The notes beneath the pieces are model-generated. The model saw nothing but the letters and a program-made list of their open reading frames with translations, did not search any database and had not been told where the DNA came from. Positions 42,088 to 51,009 of a stretch of 64,000 nt of DNA are shown here, piece after piece; positions within the stretch are counted from its first letter, which is position 1, and each line of letters opens with the position of its first letter. This stretch comes from Streptomyces sp. CHD11. GTDB taxonomy: Bacteria; Actinomycetota; Actinomycetes; Streptomycetales; Streptomycetaceae. Position numbers and translations under genes: made by a program. Location of the stretch: the NCBI RefSeq assembly GCF_018638295.1, contig NZ_JABTTS010000002.1:124001-188000 (forward strand). Direction: 5' to 3'.

Positions 42088-44157
42088 GTGCCGATCGTGG
42101 CTCAGAGCACAGAGACCACCGACTGGGTCTCCCGTTTCGCGGACGAGGTCATCGCCGAGTCGGAGCGCCGTGCCCCGGGCAAACCTGCGGTCGTCGCGTC
42201 CGGTCTCTCCCCCTCCGGCCCGATCCACCTGGGCAACCTCCGCGAGGTCATGACCCCGCACCTCGTCGCCGACGAGATCCGCCGCCGCGGCCACCGGGTC
42301 CGGCACCTGATCTCCTGGGACGACTACGACCGGTACCGCAAGGTCCCGGCCGGTGTCCCCGGCGTCGACGAGTCGTGGGCCGAGCACATCGGCAAGCCGC
42401 TGACCTCGGTCCCCGCCCCCGAGGGCTCGCCGCACCCGAACTGGGCCGAGCACTTCAGGGCCGCGATGGTCGAGTCGCTGGCCGGGATGGGGGTGGAGTT
42501 CGACGGGATCAGCCAGACGGAGCAGTACACCTCCGGTGTCTACCGGGAGCAGATCCTGCACGCCATGAGGCACCGCGGCGACATCGACGCGATCCTCGAC
42601 CAGTACCGCACCAAGAAGGCCCCGGCGAGGAAGCAGCAGCAGAAGCCCGTCGACGAGGCCGAGCTGGAGGCCGCCGAGGGCTCCGGCGCCGCCGCCGAGG
42701 ACGACGGCAGCTCGGGCTCCGCCGGGTACTTCCCGTACAAGCCGTACTGCGGCAACTGCGGGAAGGACTTCACCACCGTCACCTCCTACGACGACGACTC
42801 CACCGAGCTGACCTACGCCTGCACCGTGTGCGGCTTCTCCGAGACCGTCCGGCTGAACGAGTTCAACCGCGGCAAGCTGGTCTGGAAGGTCGACTGGCCG
42901 ATGCGGTGGGCCTACGAGGGTGTGATCTTCGAGCCCAGCGGTGTCGACCACTCGTCCCCCGGCTCGTCGTTCCAGGTCGGCGGGCAGATCGTCGGGATCT
43001 TCGGCGGCGAGCAGCCCATCGGGCCGATGTACGCGTTCGTCGGCATCAGCGGCATGGCGAAGATGTCCTCGTCGAAGGGCGGGGTACCCACCCCGGCCGA
43101 CGCGCTGAAGATCATGGAGCCGCAGCTGCTGCGCTGGCTGTACGCCCGCCGGCGGCCCAACCAGTCCTTCAAGATCGCCTTCGACCAGGAGATCCAGCGT
43201 CTCTACGACGAGTGGGACCGTCTCGACGCCAAGGTCGCCGGCGGCGATGCGCTGCCCGCGGACGTCGCCGCACACTCCCGCGCGGTGCGCACCGCGAGCG
43301 GTGGGCTGCCGACGACGCCCAGGCCGCTGCCGTACCGCACGCTCGCCTCGGTGGCCGACATCACCGCCGGGCACGAGAACCAGGCGCTGCGGATCCTGAG
43401 CGACCTGGATCCGTCGAACCCGCTGGGCTCCCTGGACGAGGCCCGGCCGCGCTACGACAGGGCCGAGGCGTGGATCAACCTCCACGTCCCCGCCGACCAG
43501 CGCACCATCGTCCGCGCGGAGCCCGACGCCGAGCTGCTGAAGTCGCTGGACGAGCAGGGACAGCAGTCGCTGCGGCTGCTGCTCGACGGGCTCGCCGCCA
43601 ACTGGTCGCTGGACGGACTCACCCACCTCGTCTACGGCGTGCCCAAGGTCCAGGCGGGCTTCTCCGCCGACGCCGGCCCGAAGGAGCTGCCCCCGGAGAT
43701 CAAGAGCGCCCAGCGGTCGTTCTTCGCGCTGCTCTACCACCTGCTGGTGGGACGGGACACGGGGCCGCGGCTGCCCACGCTGCTGCTGGCGGTGGGACAG
43801 GAGCGGGTGCGGGCCCTGCTCGGTCAACTGGTCCGTAGGTCAGCGGGGCAACGCGGCAACGGGTCGGTGCGAAGCCGGCGAACAGCACGCTCGGCAGCAG
43901 ACGGTCAGGAAGACCCGGTGCGGCGCGGGACGCTGAGCCGGTGTGTGGGTCAACCCTGCGTCACGGCCGGCGGCCACAGCCGTCCGCCGCTCCGGTCCGC
44001 CGCTCGCTCGGTCGGTCGGACGCACGAGGCGACGTCGCTGCCGAGCCGCGTGACCCGCTTGGTGACGGGCGCCTCCGCGCCTTCCGGCGTGGCCCCGCGA
44101 GGGCGCCCGCGAACGTGCCGGAACGCTGTCTCGATGGCTGCGTCGTCCTCCAGGTAA
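42088..44157 (+). CDS. lysS: Class I lysyl-tRNA synthetase with run-on C-terminus
   Basis: This archaeal-type (class I) LysRS has HLGN (47-50) in SGPIHLGNLRE, a zinc-finger insert with CGNCGKDF and CTVCGF, and KMSSSKG from Lys325. Conserved sequence ends at VRALLG near residue 579, the usual family length (about 580). The open frame continues about 110 residues with poor GC3 bias and no similarity I recognise. A TAG lies at 43836-43838 in the +2 phase, exactly where a stop is expected, so a one-base loss probably destroyed it, or the assembly has an error. GTG 42088 is preferred; GTG 42097 is possible. Confidence 0.93.
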   Translation: MPIVAQSTETTDWVSRFADEVIAESERRAPGKPAVVASGLSPSGPIHLGNLREVMTPHLVADEIRRRGHRVRHLISWDDYDRYRKVPAGVPGVDESWAEHIGKPLTSVPAPEGSPHPNWAEHFRAAMVESLAGMGVEFDGISQTEQYTSGVYREQILHAMRHRGDIDAILDQYRTKKAPARKQQQKPVDEAELEAAEGSGAAAEDDGSSGSAGYFPYKPYCGNCGKDFTTVTSYDDDSTELTYACTVCGFSETVRLNEFNRGKLVWKVDWPMRWAYEGVIFEPSGVDHSSPGSSFQVGGQIVGIFGGEQPIGPMYAFVGISGMAKMSSSKGGVPTPADALKIMEPQLLRWLYARRRPNQSFKIAFDQEIQRLYDEWDRLDAKVAGGDALPADVAAHSRAVRTASGGLPTTPRPLPYRTLASVADITAGHENQALRILSDLDPSNPLGSLDEARPRYDRAEAWINLHVPADQRTIVRAEPDAELLKSLDEQGQQSLRLLLDGLAANWSLDGLTHLVYGVPKVQAGFSADAGPKELPPEIKSAQRSFFALLYHLLVGRDTGPRLPTLLLAVGQERVRALLGQLVRRSAGQRGNGSVRSRRTARSAADGQEDPVRRGTLSRCVGQPCVTAGGHSRPPLRSAARSVGRTHEATSLPSRVTRLVTGASAPSGVAPRGRPRTCRNAVSMAASSSR

Positions 44158-44183
44158 GTCCAGGCAAGGGAGCCGTACCGCAC
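43950..44183 (-). CDS. Possible small hypothetical protein
   Basis: A GTG-initiated frame of 77 codons (MRYGSLAWTYLEDDAAIETA...) has a more Streptomyces-like third-position GC pattern than the overlapping lysS run-on on the other strand. There is no clear ribosome-binding site and no known domain. If lysS really ends near 43840, this frame would fit the vacated space. I regard it as tentative. Confidence 0.25.
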   Translation of the reverse strand: MRYGSLAWTYLEDDAAIETAFRHVRGRPRGATPEGAEAPVTKRVTRLGSDVASCVRPTERAADRSGGRLWPPAVTQG

Positions 44184-44707
44184 TCGACGGAAATCGGCCG
44201 TGCCCCGGCGACCTGGCCCCCTTCACATTTCTCACCGACCGTCAATTGGCCTCGTGCAGAGCCGTATTGACGGAGCGGAAGAAGTCCTTCTTCCGGCCGC
44301 CGCCGAACTGGAGCACCGAGTTCCGGGTTCACGGGGATCCGAACTCCGTGAATGGGTGCTTCGGCTGGTGCGGGAAGGCGTCAGTGGATCTTCACTCTTT
44401 CTCCACTTGTGGCGCCACAACCTCCCCGTGAGGTGTCGTGAGTCACAGACCTCGCTGAAGTCGCGTCCAGTTTCGGCTGGTTGGCGGTGTGGACAGGGCA
44501 TGGAGGGGCGGATTGCATGGAGGGGTGAACGGCTCGTGGAACAGGCGCGAGCCGTCGTTCCGTCGTGCGTCCGGGGGCATGTGAAACCACTTCCGACTGG
44601 GCATTCTCAAGAGCGTGCTCATTGTGCCCTGACGCGTCGCCGGACGCCGTTCGCACCGTTGTGAATCGTTCCGCCCGGGGGGTGGAACCGAAGACGCTTG
44701 GAGCGCG
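44184..44707. other. Intergenic region without convincing gene
   Basis: This roughly 520-bp stretch is lower in GC than its surroundings, especially 44220-44460. Its open frames have scrambled codon use and no recognisable domain. It probably contains the promoter of the secreted-protein gene at 44708. No RNA gene was recognised. Confidence 0.5.
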
Positions 44708-45265
44708 ATGAAGTCCCCAGCCAGACCTACCGGAATCACGGGAAGAAAGCAGAGGAGGAAATTCCTCGTACGCACCCTCGCCACGGCGACGGCGGCCGGA
44801 GCCCTGGCCTGGGCGGCTCTGTCCGGCGCCTCCCTCACGGCCGCGCCCTCCCACGACAGCGCGTCGTCGACGGTCGCCGACGACGCGCCCGGCTACGCGG
44901 TCGAGGACTTCGACTACCCCGGCGCGGACCGCATCCTGGCCGAGCAGAACATCGTGCTCAAGCGGGGGGACGGACACATCACCCTGGTGGAGTGCGCCAG
45001 TGGCACGGGCTACATCGAGGTCCTGGCGCGGGAGCGGTCGGACAAGGTGTGCTTCAAGGTCGTGGGTGACTCCGGCTGGCTGACCCTGGAGATCCCCTCG
45101 GTGTTCTCCATGAAGGGCAACGACTACGACACCCAGGTCGACATGACCGTGGGCACCGAAGAGAAGTCCTACGACCTGGACGAGAACACCTGGACTCCCG
45201 TCGGTGAGAGCGCGGACGAACAGGGCCGTGAGCACATGCTCGTCGAGATCCGCAGCGCCAAGTAG
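44708..45265 (+). CDS. Secreted protein, possible Tat substrate
   Basis: The 185-residue precursor has QRRKFLVRT, close to the twin-arginine consensus, followed by a hydrophobic Ala-rich stretch (about 24-46). The mature domain of about 135 residues has two Cys (LVECASG, KVCFKV) and an acidic surface. No family is recognised. It lies 24 bp upstream of the trypsin-like/FG-GAP gene, so the two may be one transcript and functionally paired outside the cell. Confidence 0.8.
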   Translation: MKSPARPTGITGRKQRRKFLVRTLATATAAGALAWAALSGASLTAAPSHDSASSTVADDAPGYAVEDFDYPGADRILAEQNIVLKRGDGHITLVECASGTGYIEVLARERSDKVCFKVVGDSGWLTLEIPSVFSMKGNDYDTQVDMTVGTEEKSYDLDENTWTPVGESADEQGREHMLVEIRSAK

Positions 45266-45289
45266 CCGTCACCAGCAGGAACCGAGGAT

Positions 45290-47506
45290 ATGACCGATAT
45301 GCACCCCAGTAGACGCCTGCGCCTCACCGCGCTCGGTGCGGCCCTGGCGGCAGGACCGCTCGCCCTGTCCGCGACACCCGCGGCCGCCGTGACGGGACCC
45401 GCGTCCCCGGCCGCCGACACCACGCACGCCTACGCCGCACAGCTGATCGTCGGCGATCACGACCGTGGCTGCTCCGGCGTCCTGGTCGACACCGAGTGGC
45501 TGCTCACCGCGGCCAGTTGCTTCGCCGACGACCCGGCGCAGAGCCTCGCGGTGGCCCCGGGCAAGCCGGCGGCGAAGACCTCGGCGACCATCGGCCGCGC
45601 CGACCTCACCGGCACCGGTGGCGCCGTCCGCGAGGTCGTGGAGCTGGTGCCCCGGACCGACCGCGACGTGGTCCTGGCCCGGCTGAACCGCCCGGTGACC
45701 AACGTCGCGCCCGTCTCCCTGGCCGCGTCCGCACCGGTCGCCGGAGAGGAGCTGAAGCTCGCCGGGTACGGCCGCACGGCCACCGAGTGGGCGCCCCTGA
45801 ACCTGCACACCGGCACGTTCTCGGTGGACTCGGCCGAGGCCACCACCGCCGCGGTCACCGGCGTGGACGGCGTCGCCGCCTGCAAGGGCGACACCGGCGG
45901 CCCGCTGGTCCGCACCTCCGGCGGCACGCACCGGCTGGTCGGCCTCGCCAGCCGTTCCTACCAGGGCGGCTGCTTCGGCACCGACGAGGAGCAGACCGAC
46001 ACCGGCGGTGTCATCGCCCGCGTCGACGACCTGGCCGCCTGGGTGAACTCCAAGGCCGGAGCGGTCCGCGTCACCGACTTCGACTGCGACGGTGTCGAGG
46101 ACGTCGCGATCTCCGACCCCGAGGCGACCGTCGGCGGCGACGCCGGAGCGGGCCTGGTCAGGGTCGTGTACGGCGGCGGCAAGGGCACCGCCGAGATCAC
46201 CCAGGACCTCGACTGGGTACCCGGCGGCTCCGAGGCCGATGACAACTTCGGTGAGGCCCTCGCCACCGTCGACTTCGACGAGGACGGCTGCACCGACCTG
46301 GTCGTCGGCACCCCCGGCGAGAACCTCGGCGGGGCCGCCGACGCCGGCATGGTCGACATCCTGCACGGCGGAACCGGCGGCCTGGGCACGGGCGCCGTCA
46401 AGGCCACCCACTACGAGCAGGGCGCCGGCAACGGCTCGCTGGCCGCGTCCTCCTCCGAGGCCGGTGACCGCTTCGGCCACGCGCTGGCCGCCGGCACCAG
46501 CGCCGAGGGCAGGCCCTTCGTGCTCGCCGGTGCTCCGGGCGAGTCCCTCGGCGGCTCCGCCCAAGCGGGCCAGGCGTTCTACCTGCACGGCACCACCAAC
46601 GTCGGGATCCACCAGGACAGGCTCGACGTGCCGGGTGCCGTGGAAGCGGGTGACCGCTTCGGCACCACCGTCGCGGCCGACGTCAACCACATCGCCATCG
46701 GGGCGCCCGAGGAAGCGATCGGTCCCGACGCCGGCGCCGGGAACCTGGCGGTCTTCTCCCACCGGCTGAACTCCGAGAACCGGCCCACCCCGCTGTTCGG
46801 CCTCGACCAGGACCTGGACACCGTCTCCGGCGGCGCCGAGGCGGGCGACCAGTTCGCCGCCTCCCTGTCCCTGGTCGCGTACCGGCCCTCCGGCGCCGCG
46901 ACCGCCACCGAGTCGATCCTCACCGTCGGCTCACCGGGCGAGGACCTCACCATCGGCGGTGCGAACAAGACCGACACCGGTTCGGCCTACGCCTTCCGCG
47001 TCACCGCCGAGGGCACCTACACCCAGATCAACAGCTACTACCCCGGTACCTCCACCGACGACGTCAGTGGCACCTCGGAGGCCGGCGACCGCTTCGGCGC
47101 GACCCTCACCACCGTCAACACCGCGCCCCGCGAGGTCGGTACCGCGGCCACCCTGAAGATGGCCGTGGGCGCCCCCGACGAGGCCATCGGCACCACCGCC
47201 AAGGCCGGCTCGATCCTCACCTTCTCCCTGGTCGGCGCGCCCGGCGCGAACGAGCGGTGGATCGAGACGGGCGACGGCGACGGCGTCCCCGGCACGCCCG
47301 GTGCCAACCAGCGCCTCGGCTCCAGCCTGCACTTCACCGGCACCCACCTGTACGTCGGCATGCCGTACGGGCCGGGCAGCGGTGCGCTGCACGCGCTGCC
47401 GATGTCCAACGTGACCAACGGCACCATCGCCCCGGCCACCACCTACCGGCCCGGACAGGGCGGTCTGCCGGCGAGCGGTGTCCGCTTCGGCTACGCCGCC
47501 CGGTAG
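45290..47506 (+). CDS. Secreted trypsin-like pseudoprotease with FG-GAP propeller
   Basis: The 738-residue precursor has a Sec signal (about 1-33), a trypsin-fold domain (about 46-255) and seven FG-GAP-like repeats (about 258-735, for example DLVVGTPGENLGG and HIAIGAPEEAIG), enough for a seven-bladed beta-propeller. The trypsin domain keeps Asp126 (DRDVVLARL) and the Cys framework. The catalytic His position is Ser76 (WLLTAASCF) and the nucleophile is Thr202 (CKGDTGGPL). It is therefore probably not a serine protease but a binding protein. ATG 45290 is used; ATG 45299 is an alternative. Confidence 0.9.
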   Translation: MTDMHPSRRLRLTALGAALAAGPLALSATPAAAVTGPASPAADTTHAYAAQLIVGDHDRGCSGVLVDTEWLLTAASCFADDPAQSLAVAPGKPAAKTSATIGRADLTGTGGAVREVVELVPRTDRDVVLARLNRPVTNVAPVSLAASAPVAGEELKLAGYGRTATEWAPLNLHTGTFSVDSAEATTAAVTGVDGVAACKGDTGGPLVRTSGGTHRLVGLASRSYQGGCFGTDEEQTDTGGVIARVDDLAAWVNSKAGAVRVTDFDCDGVEDVAISDPEATVGGDAGAGLVRVVYGGGKGTAEITQDLDWVPGGSEADDNFGEALATVDFDEDGCTDLVVGTPGENLGGAADAGMVDILHGGTGGLGTGAVKATHYEQGAGNGSLAASSSEAGDRFGHALAAGTSAEGRPFVLAGAPGESLGGSAQAGQAFYLHGTTNVGIHQDRLDVPGAVEAGDRFGTTVAADVNHIAIGAPEEAIGPDAGAGNLAVFSHRLNSENRPTPLFGLDQDLDTVSGGAEAGDQFAASLSLVAYRPSGAATATESILTVGSPGEDLTIGGANKTDTGSAYAFRVTAEGTYTQINSYYPGTSTDDVSGTSEAGDRFGATLTTVNTAPREVGTAATLKMAVGAPDEAIGTTAKAGSILTFSLVGAPGANERWIETGDGDGVPGTPGANQRLGSSLHFTGTHLYVGMPYGPGSGALHALPMSNVTNGTIAPATTYRPGQGGLPASGVRFGYAAR

Positions 47507-47529
47507 CTCCGCACGGCCCTGCCGGTGAC

Positions 47530-47569
47530 AGGGGGTGTCCGGTGACCGTCAGGTCACCGGACGCCCCCT
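47530..47569. terminator. Bidirectional terminator
   Basis: Bases 47530-47547 pair with 47552-47569 (18 bp, one G-T pair) around a GTCA loop, between convergent stops at 47506 and 47586. Confidence 0.92.
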
Positions 47570-47585
47570 CGGCCGTGCTCGCGTC

Positions 47586-48917
47586 TCACGCGATGTGGTC
47601 CTCCTCCATCTCCGCCATGTGGCGGGCCTGGAAGCGTTCGGCCAGGGCCTTCAGGGCGCTCGGGCTCAGCACCGTGCCGTAGGTCGCCTCGATGTTGTCG
47701 CCGAGGACACGGGGGGTCGGATAGCTGCCGTCTATCGACTGACGGAACACCTGGTAGTACGCCTCGTCGTCCGGTTCGGTGGCGGGGGTGCCGCCGCCCT
47801 CGCCGAGCTCACGGGTGCGGCCGCCGGGGACCACCGGGATGGGGAAGCTGCCGGTCTCCTCCGGAGAGGGCTCCTGGAGGGGCGGCTCCTCCTGGTACTG
47901 GTCCTGGTACTGCTCGGCCTGCCGCTGTTCCGCGTACCAGCGGGCGTACTCCTGGTCGGGGTCGTAGGTGGGGTCGTATCCGCCCTGGTACGCGACCGTG
48001 CGGGGGTCCCGGGCGTGCAGCCACTGGTTCTGGTCGTCCGGGACGCCGTCCCGGCCGGTCGCACCGGGTGCCTCCCGGACGGTGTCCCGGAAGGGCTCGC
48101 CGGGGTGGTTGCCCACGAGTTCCAGCCGCTGCTCGTATGGAGCTGCCGCGCCCACCTCGGCCGCCCCGGCGGCGCGGCCGCCGCCGATGGCCGCCTCGGG
48201 AGCGGGGGCCGGAGGGAGAACGGCCGGTTCTATGCCCGCTGCCGCCAGGCCCGCCGGGGCCGTTTCCGCCAGGGGGACGCCGTACTTGGCGAGGCGCAGC
48301 GGCATCAGGGACTCGACCGGGGCCTTGCGGCGCCAGGCCCGGCCGAAGCGGGAGCGCATACGGGCCTGGTAGACCAGCCGCTCCTGCTCCAGCTTGATCA
48401 CCTGCTCGTAGGAGCGCAGCTCCCACAGCTTCATCCTGCGCCACAGCAGGAACGTCGGGAGCGGCGACAGGATCCAGCGGGTGAGCCGGACGCCCTCCAT
48501 GTGCTTGTCGGCGGTGATGTCGGCGATCCGGCCGACCGCGTGCCGGGCCGCCTCCACCGAGACGACGAACAGGATGGGGATCACGCTGTGCATGCCCACA
48601 CCGAGCGGATCCGGCCATGCCGCCGCGCCGTTGAACGCGATCGTCGCGGCCGTCAGCAGCCACGCCGTCTGCCGCAGCAGCGGGAAGGGGATGCGGATCC
48701 AGGTCAACAGCAGGTCGAGCGCCAGCAGGACGCAGATACCGGCGTCGATACCGATCGGGAAGACGTAACTGAAGTTCCCGAAGCCCTTCTGCAGGGCCAG
48801 TTCACGGACCGCCGCGTACGAACCCGCGAAGCCGATGCCGGCGATGATCACGGCTCCGGCGACGACCACGCCGATGAGAACCCGGTGCGTCCGTGTCAGC
48901 TGAATGGGCGCGGCCAC
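47586..48917 (-). CDS. DUF2637 membrane protein
   Basis: The 443-residue protein has four hydrophobic helices within about residues 10-130, including ALQKGFGNFSYVFPIGIDAG, the mark of DUF2637 proteins. Relatives occur on actinomycete chromosomes and conjugative plasmids (Spd-like). A long charged cytoplasmic region follows, with a Gln/Tyr/Glu-rich stretch (AEQRQAEQYQDQYQEE). The GTG at 48917 follows GGGAGGGG by seven bases. It shares no operon with its convergent neighbour. Function is unknown; links to DNA transfer or sporulation are speculative. Confidence 0.85.
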   Translation of the reverse strand: MAAPIQLTRTHRVLIGVVVAGAVIIAGIGFAGSYAAVRELALQKGFGNFSYVFPIGIDAGICVLLALDLLLTWIRIPFPLLRQTAWLLTAATIAFNGAAAWPDPLGVGMHSVIPILFVVSVEAARHAVGRIADITADKHMEGVRLTRWILSPLPTFLLWRRMKLWELRSYEQVIKLEQERLVYQARMRSRFGRAWRRKAPVESLMPLRLAKYGVPLAETAPAGLAAAGIEPAVLPPAPAPEAAIGGGRAAGAAEVGAAAPYEQRLELVGNHPGEPFRDTVREAPGATGRDGVPDDQNQWLHARDPRTVAYQGGYDPTYDPDQEYARWYAEQRQAEQYQDQYQEEPPLQEPSPEETGSFPIPVVPGGRTRELGEGGGTPATEPDDEAYYQVFRQSIDGSYPTPRVLGDNIEATYGTVLSPSALKALAERFQARHMAEMEEDHIA

Positions 48918-49005
48918 CCGTACTCCCCTCCCAGTGCGTGTTGTTGCGCGCAACAGAGTGGCACATGTGTGCGGGTGACGGGTGGCCGGTTCTGATTCAG
49001 CGGGC

Positions 49006-49842
49006 TCAGCTCTTGTCCGGAGCGGGCTCCGAGGCCGTCGCGGAGGGCTTCTTCGACGCCGGAGCGGACGGCGAACCGCCGGCCGCGGCAGTGCCGTTGG
49101 CCTTCGTCACCGAGGCCACCGCCTCCCTGGCCGCCTTCGTCGCGTCCTTCAGCAGGTCGTCGCCGTCCGGGGTCTTGTCCCCGGCCAGACCGGCGCCGTT
49201 GTAGTCGAGCGTGACGACCACGTTCTCGACGCGCGCCACGACCGTCTGCTGCTTGAAGGTCCCTTCCTTCTTCTTCAGGTCATAACTCACCGTCGTCGCC
49301 TCGTCACCGGTTCCGGCAAGCGGCTTCGCCGTGATGCTCTTCGCCCCCGCGGTCGCCCGGACGTCCCGCACCTGCTTGGTGTAGAACTCCCCGGCCAGCT
49401 TGTCGCCCGCCCCGCGGGTGGTGTCGGAGTCGAAGCGCAGCAGCGACACGTTCAGCCAGCGGAACTGCGACCCCTTCACCCCGTTGCTGTCCAGGCTGCT
49501 CCAGGAACAGCTGGCGCGGGTGGAGACATCGTCCGAGCCGCCCTGCTTGCCCGACTTGGCCTCCGGGGCCAGGTTTTCCAGGGTCTTCTTCGACAGCACC
49601 CCGCACGCCTCGGGCAGTGTCCTGTACGCCGCCGCCTGCACGGTCGGGGACGGGCTCGCCGACGCCGACGCGGCGTCGCCGGCTCCCGTGTCCCCGCCGT
49701 CGCCGGAGCCGGAGTCCGAGGAGCAGCCGGCGGCGATCAGCATCACCGGGACGGCGGCCGCGCCGACAAGGACGCGGGTGAGTCGCTTCGCTCGCCCGGT
49801 CTGCTCTCGCTGTGCTCGTCGCTGCATGGTTCCTTCACTCAT
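49006..49842 (-). CDS. DUF3558 lipoprotein
   Basis: The 278-residue precursor has a signal peptide ending in lipobox IAAGC (Cys near 40), a Gly/Ser/Asp linker, a DUF3558 domain with Cys pair (PEACGVLS, ASCSWSS), and a low-complexity Ala/Ser/Lys tail. ATG 49842 (MSEGTM) is preferred; ATG 49827 is too close to its ribosome-binding site. It lies downstream of a similar lipoprotein gene, forming a tandem pair. Confidence 0.85.
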   Translation of the reverse strand: MSEGTMQRRAQREQTGRAKRLTRVLVGAAAVPVMLIAAGCSSDSGSGDGGDTGAGDAASASASPSPTVQAAAYRTLPEACGVLSKKTLENLAPEAKSGKQGGSDDVSTRASCSWSSLDSNGVKGSQFRWLNVSLLRFDSDTTRGAGDKLAGEFYTKQVRDVRATAGAKSITAKPLAGTGDEATTVSYDLKKKEGTFKQQTVVARVENVVVTLDYNGAGLAGDKTPDGDDLLKDATKAAREAVASVTKANGTAAAGGSPSAPASKKPSATASEPAPDKS

Positions 49843-49961
49843 GACGCTCGTGTTCCCTGCGGTCGGATCGGAGTCCGAGGGGTCACGGTACGCGGTGAGG
49901 CAGCCCCGCGGTCTTCCTTCGGGTGCTTTGCGAAGGTGAGTCAGGAGGCCGTGAACGCGCC

Positions 49962-50792
49962 TCAGCCGCTCAGTGAATCGGCCAGCTCGGCGGCCAGTTC
50001 CCGGGCCCTGTCCTGCATTTCCTCGCTGTCCGGGACGGCGCCGACGGTCATCGGCTGCTCCATGTACTCGACGGTCACGATCACATTGGACGTGCGGAAC
50101 GCCACAGTCACCGTGCGCTGCTGAGCGGTCGAACCGGCACTGTCGAGCGCGTCGTCGAGGAACGCCTCGTCCCCGAGCTCCTCCAGAACGCGGGGCTGGA
50201 GTCCGGAGGGGGTGGCGTCGGGCGAGCCGGACGCGGGAGCGGAGGCGGAGGAGGGGGCGGACGGGGAACCGGCCGGGGACGAACCGGCGTCCGCGGACGA
50301 CTCGGTGGAGGGCGCGGCGGAGTCCGTCGACGTCACCACCGGCTCCGGGAGCCGCGCCTGCGAGCGCTTCGCCGCGAAGAGCTGTCCGGCCTGGGCGTCG
50401 TCGCTGACGGTGTTGTCGTAGGAGACGACCCGCTCGAAGTCGACCAGCAGGTGGTCGGTGGCCCGGGCCGACTCCACCTTCCAACGGCAGCCCACCTTGC
50501 GGTCGGTGTCGTAGGTGAGTGTCGCCTCGCCCGCGTACGCCTTCTCGCGCTTGCCCTCGTCGGTCATCTCGCCGATGCCGGGCAGGAGTTCGTCGAGCGT
50601 CTGGGTGTCCACGGCGTCGCACGGCTCGGGCAGGGTGGCGTACCTGCCGGGCTGGGCCGCCTGGGTCGCCGTACCGGCGCTGCCCGGGTTGGAGTTGTCC
50701 GACGGGCCGCCGTCGTCCGGGCTGCCGGTACAGCCGGCCAGTACGGCCGCCAGGAGCGCGGCGACGCCGGGTACGTACGCCTTCCGCTGCAC
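49962..50792 (-). CDS. DUF3558 lipoprotein, paralogue
   Basis: The 276-residue precursor has lipobox LAGC (Cys21), then the DUF3558 start (RYATLPEPCDAV, matching AYRTLPEACGVL in the neighbour). The second Cys is in VGCRWKVES. A Ser/Ala/Pro-rich insert splits the domain. The shared layout and adjacency indicate gene duplication. Ligand and function of the family are unknown; it is surface-anchored. Confidence 0.86.
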   Translation of the reverse strand: MQRKAYVPGVAALLAAVLAGCTGSPDDGGPSDNSNPGSAGTATQAAQPGRYATLPEPCDAVDTQTLDELLPGIGEMTDEGKREKAYAGEATLTYDTDRKVGCRWKVESARATDHLLVDFERVVSYDNTVSDDAQAGQLFAAKRSQARLPEPVVTSTDSAAPSTESSADAGSSPAGSPSAPSSASAPASGSPDATPSGLQPRVLEELGDEAFLDDALDSAGSTAQQRTVTVAFRTSNVIVTVEYMEQPMTVGAVPDSEEMQDRARELAAELADSLSG

Positions 50793-51009
50793 GGTCGGGC
50801 TCCTCTCGAAGGTGGGTGCGGGCCGGTGCCGGCCGGGCTCTCCCAGTGTCCCCGCCGGTTAATCGTTTGCCGCAGGGGGGCGCCCTTCGCAGACAATGTG
50901 TATCGCACGCACTGCCGTGGACGCCGGTCCGTCATCCTTTTCCGCCGACCTTGGCGCCGGTTTTGCGATTCATGAACTTCTGTTTGTCTTCCGGGGGAAT
51001 GAGGACGTT

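Noticed and set aside
41868..43838. 656-codon frame overlapping lysS
   Set aside because: It is a shadow in the wrong phase with Arg/Gly/Pro-rich sequence, useful only because its TAG marks the probable lost lysS stop.
44200..44664. 154-codon plus-strand ORF after lysS
   Set aside because: Codon third positions are not GC-biased and no domain is recognisable.
45290..47506. Active serine protease
   Set aside because: The His and Ser of the catalytic triad are replaced by Ser76 and Thr202.
47586..48917. Conjugative plasmid remnant suggested by the DUF2637 (Spd-like) protein
   Set aside because: No tra, kor, replication or integrase gene is nearby, and chromosomal DUF2637 genes are common in Streptomyces.
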